This document shows positions 24,539 to 36,881 of a stretch of DNA of 64,000 nt, one piece after another (the first letter of the stretch is position 1; each line of letters starts with the position of its first letter). The notes under the pieces were generated by a model that was not told the DNA's origin, searched no databases, and saw nothing but the letters and a program-made list of their open reading frames with translations. Source of the DNA: Stromatinia cepivora (lineage: Eukaryota; Ascomycota; Leotiomycetes; Helotiales; Sclerotiniaceae); NCBI GenBank assembly GCA_014898415.1, contig RCTD01000003.1, positions 434,001 to 498,000 on the forward strand. The letters are read 5' to 3'. The translations under genes and the position numbers were made by a program.

Positions 24539-25891
24539 TCATCTTCCCGAGAGTTGTGCCGTTCCGGCACACCATAAACCTTTCGTCGTTTCTGCAATTT
24601 TCCTGGTCTGCGCCTCGATCTGTGCTTCTGTTTGGCCATGACCAGAAGTTCTCTCAATACCCCTCATAAAGTTTTCACGCTCGTCATTATTCGCACCAGC
24701 TGTACCATACCCCGAATCAATGTCCGTGGCACTATCTCCATCCCCTGGTCCCATCCCACCTAATCCGGAGTCTTTACTAGTCGCATTCAAAGGCTTGGCT
24801 CCGCGTTCCGGATCCATAGATTTCGCACCGTCCATCATACCGGCTTGACCTTCGCGAAGTTTATTAATAGCGCGCACAGTATCGATAGCAGCGTGAAGAG
24901 TTCGTCTGGCGTTGAAATTCTTCTTAACCACAGGAAGTAAATCGCTACCTTTACCATCCCTCGATACTGATTCTCCGGTGACGAAAGGGTGCGACAATGC
25001 TTCGTGGGCAGTCATTCTTTGTGTGGGATCTATTGTAAGGCATTTCTTGATGAACTCTCGAGCTCCTCGACTTACACCTCGCCAATATTCAATAGGTGTA
25101 AAACTGTAATCTGCTATGAGAATAGCTTGCATTTCCTCCAAATTGGAATCTCTATCGAAGGGTGTGTATCCACATAATAAGAAATATGTAATGACACCAA
25201 TGGCCCATATATCTACTGGCTTTCCGTGACCTGTCTTCTTAAAGATTTCTGGTGCCATGTAACCTGGTGTACCGCAAGTGGTGGTCAAAACGTGGAATTG
25301 TTCTTCGTCCATTATTCTGCTTAAACCAAAATCTGCAATCAGTAAATCCGCGTTATCTTCTGGTGTTCGAAATAATAAGTTTTCGGGTTTGAGATCTCTA
25401 TGGACAATGCCATGATCGTGGAGGTAAGCTACAGCGGAAAGTGTTGCTCTGATAAGATCAGCAGCATCGGATTCAAAGTAAGAACCTTTTCGACAAATGC
25501 GATCGAATAATTCTCCACCCAGGGCCAAGTCGGTAACAAGATATAAATTATTGAGGGTTTCGAAGTAATCAACCAAGGTAAGGATGTTCTGATGTCCCAT
25601 CGAAACACGTTTGAGGACTGCGATTTCATTACGAACCTATGCGATCGATGTCAGTTTATTGTTAACGTGTCAATTGAGGGGTGAAAAAGGAATTACCATA
25701 TGTTCTCTGCCTGCCATCAATCTTTTATTAATGACCTTGGCGGCATAATATCTGCCAGTATCAATATGTACACATTCTTTGACCACCGAGTATGATCCTG
25801 CGCCCAACGTCTTTCCGGTCTTGTATCGACATGCTTGAACTTGAGGTTGTGGTCTTCCTTGCTGAGAAGGCGGGGGATTTGATGAGCTCAT
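24539..25891 (-). CDS. Ca2+/calmodulin-dependent protein kinase (CaMKI/IV-like)
   Basis: Two exons, 25891-25697 and 25636-24539 (60-bp intron, GTAATT...CATAG), 430 aa. A Ser/Thr kinase with all core motifs: glycine loop GKTLGAGSYSVVK (residues 26-38), Lys52 in YYAAKVI, HRDLKPENLLF (144-154), DFGLSR (167-172) and TTTCGTPGYMAPE (183-195). The Thr cluster before CGTPGY is where CaMK kinases phosphorylate the activation loop in this family. After the kinase domain a basic amphipathic stretch, NFNARRTLHAAIDTVRAINK (about 305-324), matches the usual autoinhibitory/calmodulin-binding position. The tail is Gly/Asp/Ser-rich. It is comparable to Aspergillus CmkA-type kinases in layout. I chose the start at MSSSNPP; an in-frame upstream Met at 26134 is preceded by His/Thr/Pro repeats typical of a leader. 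Confidence 0.93.
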
Positions 25892-27558
25892 TTTGTTATG
25901 CGCAGTATTAATGTGACTATCATAAAAAATTGCGCACAGTGGTAAAGAGTGTGATGAATGAACCACTCCGTACGGATGATTTTCGGTCGGTGCGTGCGAT
26001 GAGTAAAGTTTGCTGAATTGAAGGATGGTGTGGATGGTGTGGATGGGTGTGGATGGGTGTGGGTGGGTGTGGGTGGTGTCACTGGTGTGAGTGGGTTCTT
26101 TCAGGTATTGCGGCTGGATTGCGGGGTGGGGCAAGGCAAATGCAATGCTGAATAATTAATAAGCCTTTAAACTTCAAGGATACAACTCATACGAGCAGGT
26201 GCCAGGTAGAAATGAATACGAACTTGGTACTTTTGATAATGGGAAGACAAAGATGAAGGGGGTTACTCAATTAAAAAAAAAATTACTTGAATGATCTACT
26301 TTGGTAAATAATGTAGATAATAATGTAGATAAATGTAAGCATCTTATGTTGTATCTGATTGCTGGTTTTCTACCTCTGTTCTACCTAATAGGTAAAATCT
26401 TACATACTTTTAACAGCTGCTTGCTGCTTGCTGCTTGCTGCTTACTGCTTACTGCTTACATTTCCATAACCTCACATTGGACTAAAGGTTGAAGGTTGAA
26501 GGCTGATATGAGAAGACAGAAGACTCAGCCGTATTCAATTTTCCATGTGGATATCAAATTTGATATTTCCACCATTTCAACCATATTATTATTGGTCATC
26601 ATAATATAAAAGTTTATATTAAGGTTTCGTGGGGGCTTGCTTCGGTACTAGGCATTCATTTTAGTCTAATTTTTCCGTTTTTCTTACAAATCACACGAAA
26701 AAGCTCAGAACCTTCACTTCATTAAACACTCTCCACACAGTAGACATTAGAATTTAAGTATATAAGTTGAGATGATCTAATTCATCATAACACCTACCAT
26801 CCCCATCATTCTCACCATTCTCATCATTCTCATCATTCTCATCATTACCAAACTCAATTCATTCAATTCATTTTATAACCATCATCACATCTTTCATCTT
26901 TTGCTAGAATTTCCCTTAGCTTCACCTGTCAAACGAGCATTAACGTGTGTGTGGGCTCATTTTTGAACCCTGCTATCGGTATTCAAACCCAATTAACTCT
27001 CCCATGGTCCATGGATGTATCAAACCTTGATCTACTCCGTACAGAGTACAAATTTCATGCTCCAACTGTTGCTCCTTTACTTTTGTTGAACCTGCATCTT
27101 TAACAAATTCTAAAATCAGTTCGAGAAGATTAGATTCTCTTACTTTATTTCATATTCATACTCGAGTAACTTGTCCATCATTTAACAGCATAATTAATTC
27201 TACACGTATCACAATTGTCTCCATTTTACTGCTCCACCTCAAAAATACGCGTCGTCACAAATATACGACCTCAACATTTCTACCGAATATGATCTTTCAA
27301 AACTTAAATCTGGTTACTGGGACTGCGCCTTGTCATAGATAAAAATCCACATAAAATCGTAAGTCCCGACTGGGATTTTCATCTTGTGTTGTCATTATGT
27401 TCATGGCGTTGAAATTCACTTAATCTTGTCCTGCCCCTGCATCGCCCGTTCTTTTTCTTCTTCAGCTTTTTTTTCTTCGTTTTAAGCATACCTTCGTTTC
27501 GTACTTTTGATGTTGTATTTGCTTTTTTATTTGCTTTCATGTACCTTCTTAAGCAGGA
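25892..27558. other. Intergenic between divergent genes
   Basis: Contains the promoter of the kinase and, at the right, a long leader of the next plus-strand gene. There are CATT/CTCAT-type simple repeats near 26815-26850 and GCTTGCT/GCTTACT repeats near 26415-26460. A donor-like GTAAGT at 27360 and an acceptor-like CTTAAGCAG at 27548-27558 suggest a spliced 5' leader or an unseen first exon. Confidence 0.4.
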
Positions 27559-27609
27559 GACCTACGCCGAGAACAGGTTACGGAAAGCAGTGATCAATCG
27601 AACCCTTTA

Positions 27610-28893
27610 ATGCTGAGAGATATGGATGACTCTGGTGTTGGATCTAGTGGGAGTAGTGGTAGCCAAGGTGGAGACCAGGGAAGTTATAGAAGTTCTGGAG
27701 GCTACGAAAGCTCAGATCAAAATAGTTATGGATCAAGTGGAAGTCAGGCGATAGGAAGAGAGTACAATGCTCAAACAACAACCGCTTATCAATCCGCACC
27801 TACATCTGCTGCTACTCCGACAACTACACTCAAGAATCAAACGAACTCGGCAATCCCAAGCTCTACTTCCTCTACCTCGAGCGGACTATCATCCAACGAA
27901 GAAACAGCAATAATAGTAGGTGTACTTGGAGGTGTCGGAGCATTATTGATCATATCTCTCATTGCTCTTTATCTATTGCGAAAGAGGAAGACTAAAAAGG
28001 CCGCTGCTCACAAGCGAGTTACTCAACAAGTATCCTACAATAGATTAAACTCTTCATTTGCTGGTGTACCCTTTCTCAAGAGGAATAGTCAAGCTAGTGA
28101 TAATGAAATATCTCGACCACCAATGGTTGCCGATACCTCATACCAAGGAGCATATATGAGAGGAGGACAATCAAGCTACCCTGATTTATCCAGTGATATG
28201 GAAACCGATCGATTCTTACCAAGTGACGAAGAAACTCAACAGAGAATGGCCGCCGGAGCAAATGGAGCTCACTCATCACCTGACCATCTCGCCTCACCAC
28301 CCCTAACAGGAGATCCATTTACAGATCAAAATCGTCTCTCTCAAATATCACGGAACACCGCTTCCCCTCCTAGACCAGGAACACTCGTCCGACATGACAC
28401 CATGGGATTTCCTCTCGACGACGACGACACCTCATACATCGGACCAGATGGTGAAGAGCACCGCCTCTCCAGAATAATGCACAGCCCCCGTGCCTCAGTT
28501 TTTGAACCCACCATCATGTCTCCCTCACCCATCCGCCCCACCATCTCCCATGAAAATCTCGAACGAGGCTTTTTGCGAAATCAGGACCTAAATCAAAGTC
28601 GACCCATACCCCAACATCTTAACTCACTTTCCTCAAACTATGATAACCCAGAATTTGAGAATGAAGATAATGAGTCACCACCCATAAATCAATCATATGG
28701 AGGCGAACAAAGTATGTCTCCTGTTCCCATGCAATCCGGTGCGTGGATTGCCGCACATCATCCGCATTTAGCTGCTGGTTTCTCTGTGGGTGATATGCAT
28801 AGGAATATGAGTACAAGAACTCAGAGCAGTTTTGCACCAAGTGTGGTTAGTGATACGGAGTTGGATAGATTGGGAGTGGGACAGAGGTCGTGA
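27610..28893 (+). CDS. Putative single-pass membrane protein, Ser/Gly/Thr-rich ectodomain
   Basis: A 427-aa frame from the Met at 27610. Residues 1-98 are Ser, Gly, Gln and Thr-rich. Residues about 100-123 form one clear transmembrane helix (AIIVGVLGGVGALLIISLIA), followed by a stop-transfer run RKRKTKK. The 300-residue cytoplasmic part is hydrophilic and disordered-looking. This layout is shared by fungal wall sensors and Mid2/WSC-like proteins, but no cysteine-rich ectodomain or signal peptide is visible. The reading frame stays open upstream for 16 codons to the acceptor-like CTTAAGCAG ending at 27558, so a first exon carrying a signal peptide may be missing from this model. Function is unknown. 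Confidence 0.65.
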   Translation: MLRDMDDSGVGSSGSSGSQGGDQGSYRSSGGYESSDQNSYGSSGSQAIGREYNAQTTTAYQSAPTSAATPTTTLKNQTNSAIPSSTSSTSSGLSSNEETAIIVGVLGGVGALLIISLIALYLLRKRKTKKAAAHKRVTQQVSYNRLNSSFAGVPFLKRNSQASDNEISRPPMVADTSYQGAYMRGGQSSYPDLSSDMETDRFLPSDEETQQRMAAGANGAHSSPDHLASPPLTGDPFTDQNRLSQISRNTASPPRPGTLVRHDTMGFPLDDDDTSYIGPDGEEHRLSRIMHSPRASVFEPTIMSPSPIRPTISHENLERGFLRNQDLNQSRPIPQHLNSLSSNYDNPEFENEDNESPPINQSYGGEQSMSPVPMQSGAWIAAHHPHLAAGFSVGDMHRNMSTRTQSSFAPSVVSDTELDRLGVGQRS

Positions 28894-31217
28894 GAGGGGG
28901 AGAAAGTGGAAGAGGAATGATAATATGAATTTTATTTTATGGACTAGTGTGATGGATAGGATGGAAGGGAAAAGATGAATGGGAATTGGTTGTAATGGAT
29001 AGGATAGGATGGGAAAGGAAGTGTAAGGGTATTTGATCAGGCGTTTGGGGGAACTTCATTTGATATCCTGGTCCGGTCAGTGACAATGTGTCATTTTTGG
29101 TTCTATTCTATTACTTTGAATTTAGTTCGTTACCATGATCCGAGATCCCTCCTTCATCTCTGTTTGTTTTTCTTTTTTCAAAATATCCATTGTGCAATTA
29201 CTCAATATACGGAAAGAGAATCAATGAACACATCCATCCCGGGGCACCAAATCATGTCTTAGCTTTTCTCGGAAACTAAATACTAGGGAGTAAGATTATT
29301 TCTTCATATCTTTTCATTTCGCCTCATATCATAAATATCCCCGGCTCCTAGCTATCTGAGCACACAACCTGGGTACTAGCACAGGATTTACATCTTACCC
29401 CCTTTCCCGGATTAGTTTGACGACTGATATCCTAGATTTAGATTAGAAAATGGGTAATGAATACTCTTGATCCTTTTCTTTTCTTTTTTTTGGAATGTTT
29501 TTTTTATTAATAAATTAGATTCCGGCGGTTTATCTCTCAGAAGTAGATTTTATTTTAGTTAGAGAGTGGCGAATGGGGGTTTATAAGGAATGGGGGTTTA
29601 TAAGGAATGGGGGTTTATAAGGAATGGGGGTTTATAAGGAATGGGGGTTTATAAGGGGGATTATGGGTGTTTGGGGGATGTTGAGGAGGTGTGATTTGGA
29701 GGGGATTTCAGGGAGGGAGAACGGCCGGGGGACGGCTGTGGGGAATGGGGAGTGGGAGGTTGATGGAATTAAAAGGCTTTGTACGATGAGGTAAGGGGAG
29801 TAAATGTTTGGAATATGAGGAGTTCGATGATGTTTTAGGAGAGCATTTTTTGGGTGGGAGGCAGAGAATTCTGGGTTGGGTATGTGGTATGTTTGATTGG
29901 TAGATAATATTTTGTCAAGGTTCAAGATGATAGACTATCAAAAAAATTCTTACAATTAGCTTGCTTGCTTGCGCGAATGAGGTGTTTTTAGAAAGTAATA
30001 GGGATATTTGAATAAGTTGTCCGTTTAGATATAAATTGAAATGTGGGAATTTGAATCCCGGAAAGCTGGAGTGAAGGCTACAATTTTGAGGAGTCTAGGC
30101 GAAATAATCTTGAACATCTTCCGCACCCGAGGAGTCAATCGCCTCATTTATTACTTTTCTACATTTCTTCCAAGAAGGAAAAAAAAAAAGGAAATACGTA
30201 AGAGAATTGATCATCAAATCCATTCTCCAACCACTTAGTGGTGCTAAGTAGCAGCGATCTATCTCGGAGTACTCCTACGAGCTGGTATTCATGTGAATAC
30301 TTTAGAAATATAGATATATATGCATGAGAGATGTGGACTGCTGTATTTCCAAATCCACTTCCGAATTCTACTTGAAGCTAGTTGAGAATGAGAGGAGAGT
30401 ATATTTACGGCTCGCTCTGTACTAGTACCAACGCAGCGGGGGAAGCGAGAAGAGAGAAGTGATAGAATAATAGAGATTTGTGGTTCAAATGATTCATATC
30501 CACTGGTTAGCTTGATTCAAGCTAGAAACCTTGTAGATCTTTGGCTTTCGTTGGACTTGGCTACCTAGTTATCATAGTAATGGACCTCCTAACTCGGTAT
30601 ACCGTCAATAAGATAGCCACCAGAATGTGGGGGTATTGGATGAGTTGAAGTAAATATAAACTGTTTGTGCTTCGATTCTTGGCGGTTGTGCTGGAGCTAT
30701 TGTTAAACATATCGACCGGAAATTGAGACTATGAGGTACATTGTGCATGAGTGCTTAGACATGGTGGCTATTATCGAGATTCTTGTATGTTTATTTATAT
30801 GATATCATTGAGCATGATTGATAAGACTATATATCGTAAATAGAACGGGTAATTCCAATTGCTACAAGGCAGTAGCATGAGGCCGAACTGATGGAAGATA
30901 ATACTGCAATCTTAACTTGCTGATTTGAGGGTTGTGTTCTGGAAATTATGGTTTCTGATTGAGAATAATATAATGTACTCAAGTAGGTAGCTCTTGTCCG
31001 ATCCCTATTTCCTGAGATAGTATAGAAAGACTAAATAGAATACTGGAACTATCCACAGGTGTATGATAGTTAATATCGTCTTCTTCGTTACAGGCACCGG
31101 AATAGAAAGAAATAACTCTGGAAAAGCCAATTCGTGAGAGATAGATATTGTATAACTGACTGTAGAGCGCCGAGAAGATTAAGCGAGATTTGGTTGATAC
31201 TACAGTACTAGTCAACT
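28894..31217. other. Intergenic, nothing recognised apart from a minisatellite
   Basis: Short frames without family resemblance on either strand. Confidence 0.4.
29571..29655. repeat. Five perfect copies of a 17-bp tandem repeat
   Basis: The unit GAATGGGGGTTTATAAG is repeated five times without a mismatch, and G-rich sequence continues to the right. Confidence 0.95.
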
Positions 31218-31219
31218 TA

Positions 31220-32563
31220 TATTACCCTATAACCTAATTTCAGTCTTTTTATGTATTCAATATCTACCTTTCAATTTAATTATAAAATGAATTATTAATT
31301 ATTATAATCCAAAATTTGAATATATTAAAGTTCTATATTTATATTACTTTTCAAAAAAAATTCAAATCCTTATTACTCTATAATTAATCAATATTTTGTA
31401 TACTAGCTTCCTACTGCAATACAAACTTCGATTTTGTTAGGCATATTCGCCTCTAATTTATCGAATAATTCTTGATTTAATATATCCCAAATTATTTATA
31501 AATAATTCTCTAATTTTTATCTAATATATTTCGATTTGCTTTTATCGGCTACAATATCAGGAAACATTTCATATAATTTCATTTTTAAGATTTACCAAAT
31601 ATACTCAATAGGATTAAAGTCAGGAAAATAAGGAGGCCAATTTTTCAATATTAGGATCTTTTTCTTTTGAAACTAATCCCGTATTTTGTAAGTATAATAA
31701 ATAGAAGCATTATCCTATATAAATTCATACTCTGGATTTAATCTTTCAAAAATAAGACCTATCTTAATATCGAGGATTTCGAGATATGAATTGGTATTAT
31801 ATCTATATTTCTTATTCTTAAAATCTTATCCATTATATATAGATTGCTTTTTTCAAGATTCCAAAAACCCTTTTAGATTATAACCTTTATATTCTTACTT
31901 GTATTATATATTTGAACTATTCTAGGTTTTCATTTCTAAACAGAAGTATAGAAGTATTATTCTTCTCTTTTATTCTATCTTCGCTTTATAGAATATTCAT
32001 TGTTCTATACAATTAATCCCTATTCCTTCATTATCAATTTCCTATATATTAGATATTATACAAACCATTTAAACATATATGTTTGAGTAAATTCCGGCTA
32101 CTTTTTATATTTCCAATTGATGATTCTATAGATCTTCAAAATCTTTTTAATAATAGAGATATTATATTTAAAACTTACAATTATTTTTGTTTGTATATAA
32201 GTTGATTTTGGATATAATCAAATATATCGAATTAATATACATTCTTTTCTTTTTGTATAAAATTTAATTCGAAAAGTATAAAATAGATTTATTCCCTCAC
32301 TATATAATACATTTTATTATAAAATGTAACGAATAGTTCGTATTTCGAGATTGAGATCAATTACAATATAATAAAAACTAGAACCATTAGAAACTTTACT
32401 AATAATTTTGCTATATAAATATAGAGTAAAATACTTAAAAGCTAGCTCCCTTTCAATATTCAAGATTCTGAAAGTATATTGTGATACTATTGATAAATAA
32501 ATAATAAAGAAAGTTAAAATTCAATTCGCGAAATTTACGCATTTTTAAGGTTTTGGGGTAATA
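31220..32563 (-). mobile_element. RIP-killed Tc1/mariner-type element with terminal inverted repeats
   Basis: The left end TATATTACCCTATAACCTAA (31218-31237) and the reverse complement of the right end, TATATTACCCCAAAACCTTA (ending near 32565), match at about 17 of 20 bases. TA at both outer edges fits the TA target of this superfamily. On the minus strand the interior reads as a transposase with stops: NWPPYFPDFNPIEYIW (about 31594-31643, the 'SPDLNPIE' block before the last catalytic residue). It ends in QELFDKLEANMPNKIEVCIA near 31410-31475, the usual C-terminus. The internal AT content and many stops fit RIP. It cannot be active. Confidence 0.85.
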
Positions 32564-32967
32564 TAAATGCACGGTTACTGTATTATCAGAATCTGAATAC
32601 CGCGCTAGGCATAGGCTACCTAGGTAGTCAGACTTGGCCACATCATGTTCGTATGTCACTCATTGGAATCTTCCGAGTTTGTTTTTAATTTGGGAAAAGT
32701 TGCAATGTAGGCCAGCATACACAACGGAAATGGCATAAGCACATCTCATATTAGAGCTCCTTTCCTTCTCCCACGGATCAGGGTAGTAAATGCTTGTAGC
32801 ACCCCATATCTCATTGATGATACGAATTAGTCCTCGTGATGTCTCTCCTTCATCCCAGCTCCTGCCGTTTTGCTCTACGCTTTGTGGCTTTCGTACTATT
32901 GGACTTGTTTTGCTAAACCATCTAGCCCTGTACCTATCACTACACCCTTATCCTATAGAACTAAATG
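32564..32967. other. Intergenic 3' flank of the short-chain dehydrogenase
   Basis: No gene seen. A plus-strand frame at 32790-32996 is probably chance. Confidence 0.4.
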
Positions 32968-33936
32968 TTAATACTTTACAAACACAGGTCTGTTAGAGAA
33001 TTGTGAGTGGATAGTATAACGTACCATCAAATAAGTAGGCAAAAAAGTCGTCGTGTATTTCACCGTTCCAGCACTCCAGCCATGCCATACCTTCCCCGTT
33101 TTCCCTTTCAATATATCGGCAACTACACTCTTAGCATAGTCACTAGGATCCATTCTCTTTGCTCCATCAATACCATTGGCTCTATCGCGAATAGTGCTTT
33201 CGATTGGAGTATAGAGAGAGACATCTGGTAGCTTCAAGTCTTTGAAATGTGTCTGAATATTCGTGTCCATGGCGCCAGTTACGACGCATAAGACCTTGAC
33301 ATTGAATGGTGCTAATTCCAAGCGTAAGGTATCTGCGATAATCTCTTCGGATCGTTTCGCTGCTGCATAAACTCCTGGAGGTTTGAGGATTAGCATCCAT
33401 GAGTAAGTGAGAATGTATACTTAGTGAGTAAGATACAAAGGTCACAGGTTAAACAGACTAGTAAAAATATAAATAGCTTTGTGGATCTATCACTTGCCTT
33501 GGTAAGGTGTATTGAGATAACCAGCCACAGATGTGACAAAGACGAAAGTTCCTTTAGTCTTGATGAGAAGAGGTGAAAATGCCTTTGTCACTGCCAGAGG
33601 ACCCCAAACATTAATCTCATAATTCTTCTTAGCTTCTTCGATATCTTCATCTAAAATCGGCATGTAACGATTGCGCGCAGCACAATTAATTAGATAGTTG
33701 AGAGAACCTCCCGTCTCCTTCGAAACAAACTCAACCGCTTCCCGAATTTGTTTTGAGGAACACACATCCAAAGCTAGTAGTTTCACATTATCGAGTGTCT
33801 CAAGCTTCGTCATCTTCTTGATGTCGGGTGCTGTGGCAAACACGAGGTAGCCATGTTGTTGGAAGACGGATGCTAAAGCTGAGCCACTACCGCCATCGCT
33901 GCAGCCTGTGATGAGAACGGAACCTAGTGGAGCCAT
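32968..33936 (-). CDS. Short-chain dehydrogenase/reductase (Ayr1-like)
   Basis: Two exons, 33936-33498 and 33374-32968, about 281 aa. An NAD(P)-dependent SDR: the cofactor loop is TGCSDGGSGSALA (from residue 10), the catalytic Ser is in TSVAGY (Ser136), and the YxxxK pair is Tyr149/Lys153 in GVYAAAKRSEE, read across the splice. It resembles fungal 1-acyl-dihydroxyacetone-phosphate reductase-type SDRs. The intron begins GCAAGT and ends CTCCAG: a GC-AG intron, the only phase-consistent choice. A further intron near the 3' end is possible (GTACGT at about 33027, acceptor CTAACAG at about 32993), which would change the last residues. The start lies about 1.3 kb from, and divergent to, an FAD oxidase, suggesting co-regulation in the metabolite cluster. 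The substrate cannot be told. Confidence 0.85.
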
Positions 33937-35246
33937 GTTTGATGTTCGGGATAAAGGATGGGATCGGGATGATTGGAGTTTCGGAAAAATAAAGAAGGAT
34001 TAGAAGACTAGTTGGAGTTGGCTGATACTTTATCCAAATGGATGGTATTCAAATCTGATGGAGTCGAAAAGAGCTGAAACAATCTATGTATTAATCAGTT
34101 GAATTATGATTCGAAAAAATTAATTCCCTGGTAACCTTATAACGTGTAAGCAAATATGCGTGCGGTTGTGATTAGCCAGTGCTGTTCTAAGGTGTAATGT
34201 TCTTGGCTATCATATTCCTTCAAATATCTTGGATTCTAGAAATTGAAATCGAGGAATGTTTAAGCTAGAGCGGATACAACGATAGTATTGTAAAGTCTTT
34301 GAATACATAGGTACACTAATGATGTATTGATTAGACAATTCGCTAGTCCGATTAACAACAACTAAATTCTTACTACATTTCGTTTGTAGCTTCTGTTACT
34401 TTCAGAATTGATGTATCGGTATGATGGTACCTATTATCGATCGCATCAAGTAGTCGATTGTACCGCACAGCATTGACAATCATACCGAGCTGTGTAGAAT
34501 TTATAATTAGACCATTGAAATTTTCCGTTGTATACCTTGCATTACATTGCGGTCTCGGGCAATTGTGGTCAGCTTTTACGTCTCTTCCATTTCGGCACAC
34601 CAATAACCTTGCATTAACGGTCAGCTTTGCATCGATGTGCATGACTGTGGTACCCAGCTAACTACATCCAGAGAAAAGCTTATGGTCAAAGTCTTTGTCA
34701 ATACCACTTTCTCTTGGTGATGGACTATGATGAAAGAATGCAGTCAGCTTATTTTTCCTTGGCTTTAGAGATCATCTATTGCCTAGGTAATCTGCCTTCT
34801 CTTTCCAGACGGGAAGATTTATTCACTGCTCGTGGATCACGAGGTGCTGTGAAGTTGTGGTGTTTACACAGAATGCGGGGTTGAACCAATAGCATACAGT
34901 TGAATTGCGGCTCACTTATCACTATGGAAACTAGATGCTTTGTTCTCTGAATATTATCTAAACTTTTGGCTCAAGGTAAGCCTCGGATCCTTCGACTAAT
35001 TTAATAGGCAGCATCCAATCAATTGCTGTTTTCGAGATTCATCTCATAAGCCCATGTGGTAGAAACGTGGCTACCCTGTCCCGCTTTCCCAAGATTCTGG
35101 GTTGAGCAACTTTCTTGAAGTACACTAAAGCATACCATGGTAGCCCGAAGTCTCCTGACTTAAGCTACTTAAGAAACTTCCTGTCCTCATTGAAACTCAG
35201 CTTTTCTAGACCACTGGACCCCTTTCTGTTTCTGCACGCTGCTACC
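33937..35246. promoter_or_regulatory. Divergent intergenic region between the SDR and FAD oxidase genes
   Basis: No gene recognised in 1.3 kb; it must carry the promoters of both flanking, divergently transcribed genes. I saw no repeated operator-like motif that I would defend. Confidence 0.45.
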
Positions 35247-36881
35247 ATGTCTTCCCCCTTTCGAACCCGGAAGCTTAGCTTTCTTCTGATATGTATTGCA
35301 TCATTTTGTAATGCCGACAACCTCACAGCATTCATGTCGACTTGCAACTCGTTATCCTCTCTTCTTCCTGGAAAAGTCTTTTTCCCAGGCAGCCTCCCTT
35401 ACGATGCCTCAATAGCTGGGTCCTGGTTTCTTGAGAATCGATTGACTTCTACATGCTTTGTTAAGCCACAGTCCGCAGCTGACGTATCATCTGCCGTCAA
35501 AGTTCTTAAGAGGTCGCCATCAACTCAATTCGCCATAAAAGGAGGTGGTCACGCGTTTAACACGGGCTTTTCGGCCATTGATAAAGGCGTGACGATTGAC
35601 TTGAGGACTATGAATACTGTCGACGTTGTTGAAGATCAGTTCATAGCAAACATTGGTGCTGGTGCATTGTGGTCCGAGGTATTCAATGTTCTAGATACCT
35701 ATAATCAATCTGCCCTCGGTGGTCGGGTGTCAGACGTTGGAGTGGGGGGACTCATCACAGGAGGTAAGTTTTTCATTTTAGATTTTGTTGTCTTCCTGTA
35801 AGACAGTTGTTAACTCAGAGATTTTATTCGCAGGTGGCCTCTCTTTCTTTTCGCCCCAGAGAGGATTTGCATGTGACTCCATTGCCAATTTCCAAGTTGT
35901 ACTTTCGAGTGGAGATATAGCCAATGCCAACGCTACTTCAAATTCGGATCTTTTCGCTGCCTTGAAAGGAGGCCAAAATAACTTCGGAATTGTGACTCGG
36001 TTCGATATCATCACATTTTCTCAGGGTCCTTTCTGGGGTGGGTCACTCATCTATCCTAATTCGACAGATGATCAACAAATCAAAGCTTTTACCAGTTTCA
36101 AGACCCCTGCGAATTATGACCCCTATACATCGGTTGAGCAAAGTCATGTATACGTCAGTGCTCAGAATAATACCTTTTTGACTTCGAGTAGTATCTATTA
36201 CTTAAAGCCTGTGGTCAACGCAAGCTCATTGAAGGTCTTCACTGATATACAACCGCAAATCATGAACACAATGCGGATATCAAACGTAAGCGACTTCGCC
36301 GAGGAGGTTAAATCATTGGGTACACCAAATCAATAGTATGTCGCACATTCCATTAATCTCAGTCACGATGACATGGTTCTTTAACACACCGTTTATACAG
36401 TTCCGTGTGGGCCACAACAACATTCGAAATATCCCCAACGATCCTGAAAAAAGTTCTTGCAACTTTCCGCTCCTCAAGACTTCAGGTTGGGTCAAAAGTT
36501 AACAGTGTTGTTTCGTCCATGACCTGGCAATCGATTCCTCCCCCGCCTTCTGATCCTCTTACTCCGAATAGTATGGGATTCTCTCCACTGTCAGCACCTC
36601 AGAAGAATTTAGTGATGATTTTGATATCCGACTTTTGGACCGATCCTGCCTCTGAAGCACCAATACGCGCCTCACTTAAGGCTTTAATAGCCTCAATTGA
36701 TTCAATTTCACAACAAGAAGGAAAGTTTGTGGCGTATAAGTATCTCAACTATGCTGCAGATTTTCAGGATCCGTTAAGCACCACTGGTCGTAAAGGTTTT
36801 CAACAAATTGTCGCAAAGAAATATGATCCAGCTGGTATGTTCCAGACTCAAGTGCCTGGGGGATTCAAGCTGTTTTCGTAA
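35247..36881 (+). CDS. Secreted FAD-linked oxidoreductase (PCMH/BBE type)
   Basis: Three exons, 35247-35763, 35834-36335 and 36401-36881, 499 aa. It belongs to the berberine-bridge/6-hydroxynicotine-oxidase-like flavoenzymes. A hydrophobic signal peptide (KLSFLLICIASFCNADN, about residues 9-25) and many N-x-S/T sites point to secretion. The flavin domain has IKGGGHAFNTGFS, with His102 at the covalent FAD position. There is no Cys in the second linkage site (GVGGLITGGGLSFFSPQRG), so a single histidyl bond is expected. LKGGQNNFGIVTRFD and the C-terminal YDPAGMFQTQVPGGF are typical. I chose Met35247 over the in-frame Met35115 because the signal peptide follows directly. It is convergent with the P450 gene, 252 bp between stops. 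The substrate is unknown. Confidence 0.93.

Noticed and set aside
25892..26134. N-terminal extension of the kinase from Met26134
   Set aside because: It reads as His/Thr/Pro repeats typical of an untranslated leader; MSSSNPP at 25891 is a better start.
32968..33040. Third SDR exon by GTACGT/CTAACAG splicing
   Set aside because: Both ends are possible and neither C-terminus is clearly family-like; I kept the simpler two-exon model and noted the choice.
35115..35246. Longer in-frame start for the secreted FAD oxidase
   Set aside because: The added 44 residues would bury the signal peptide; Met35247 is followed directly by a good signal sequence.
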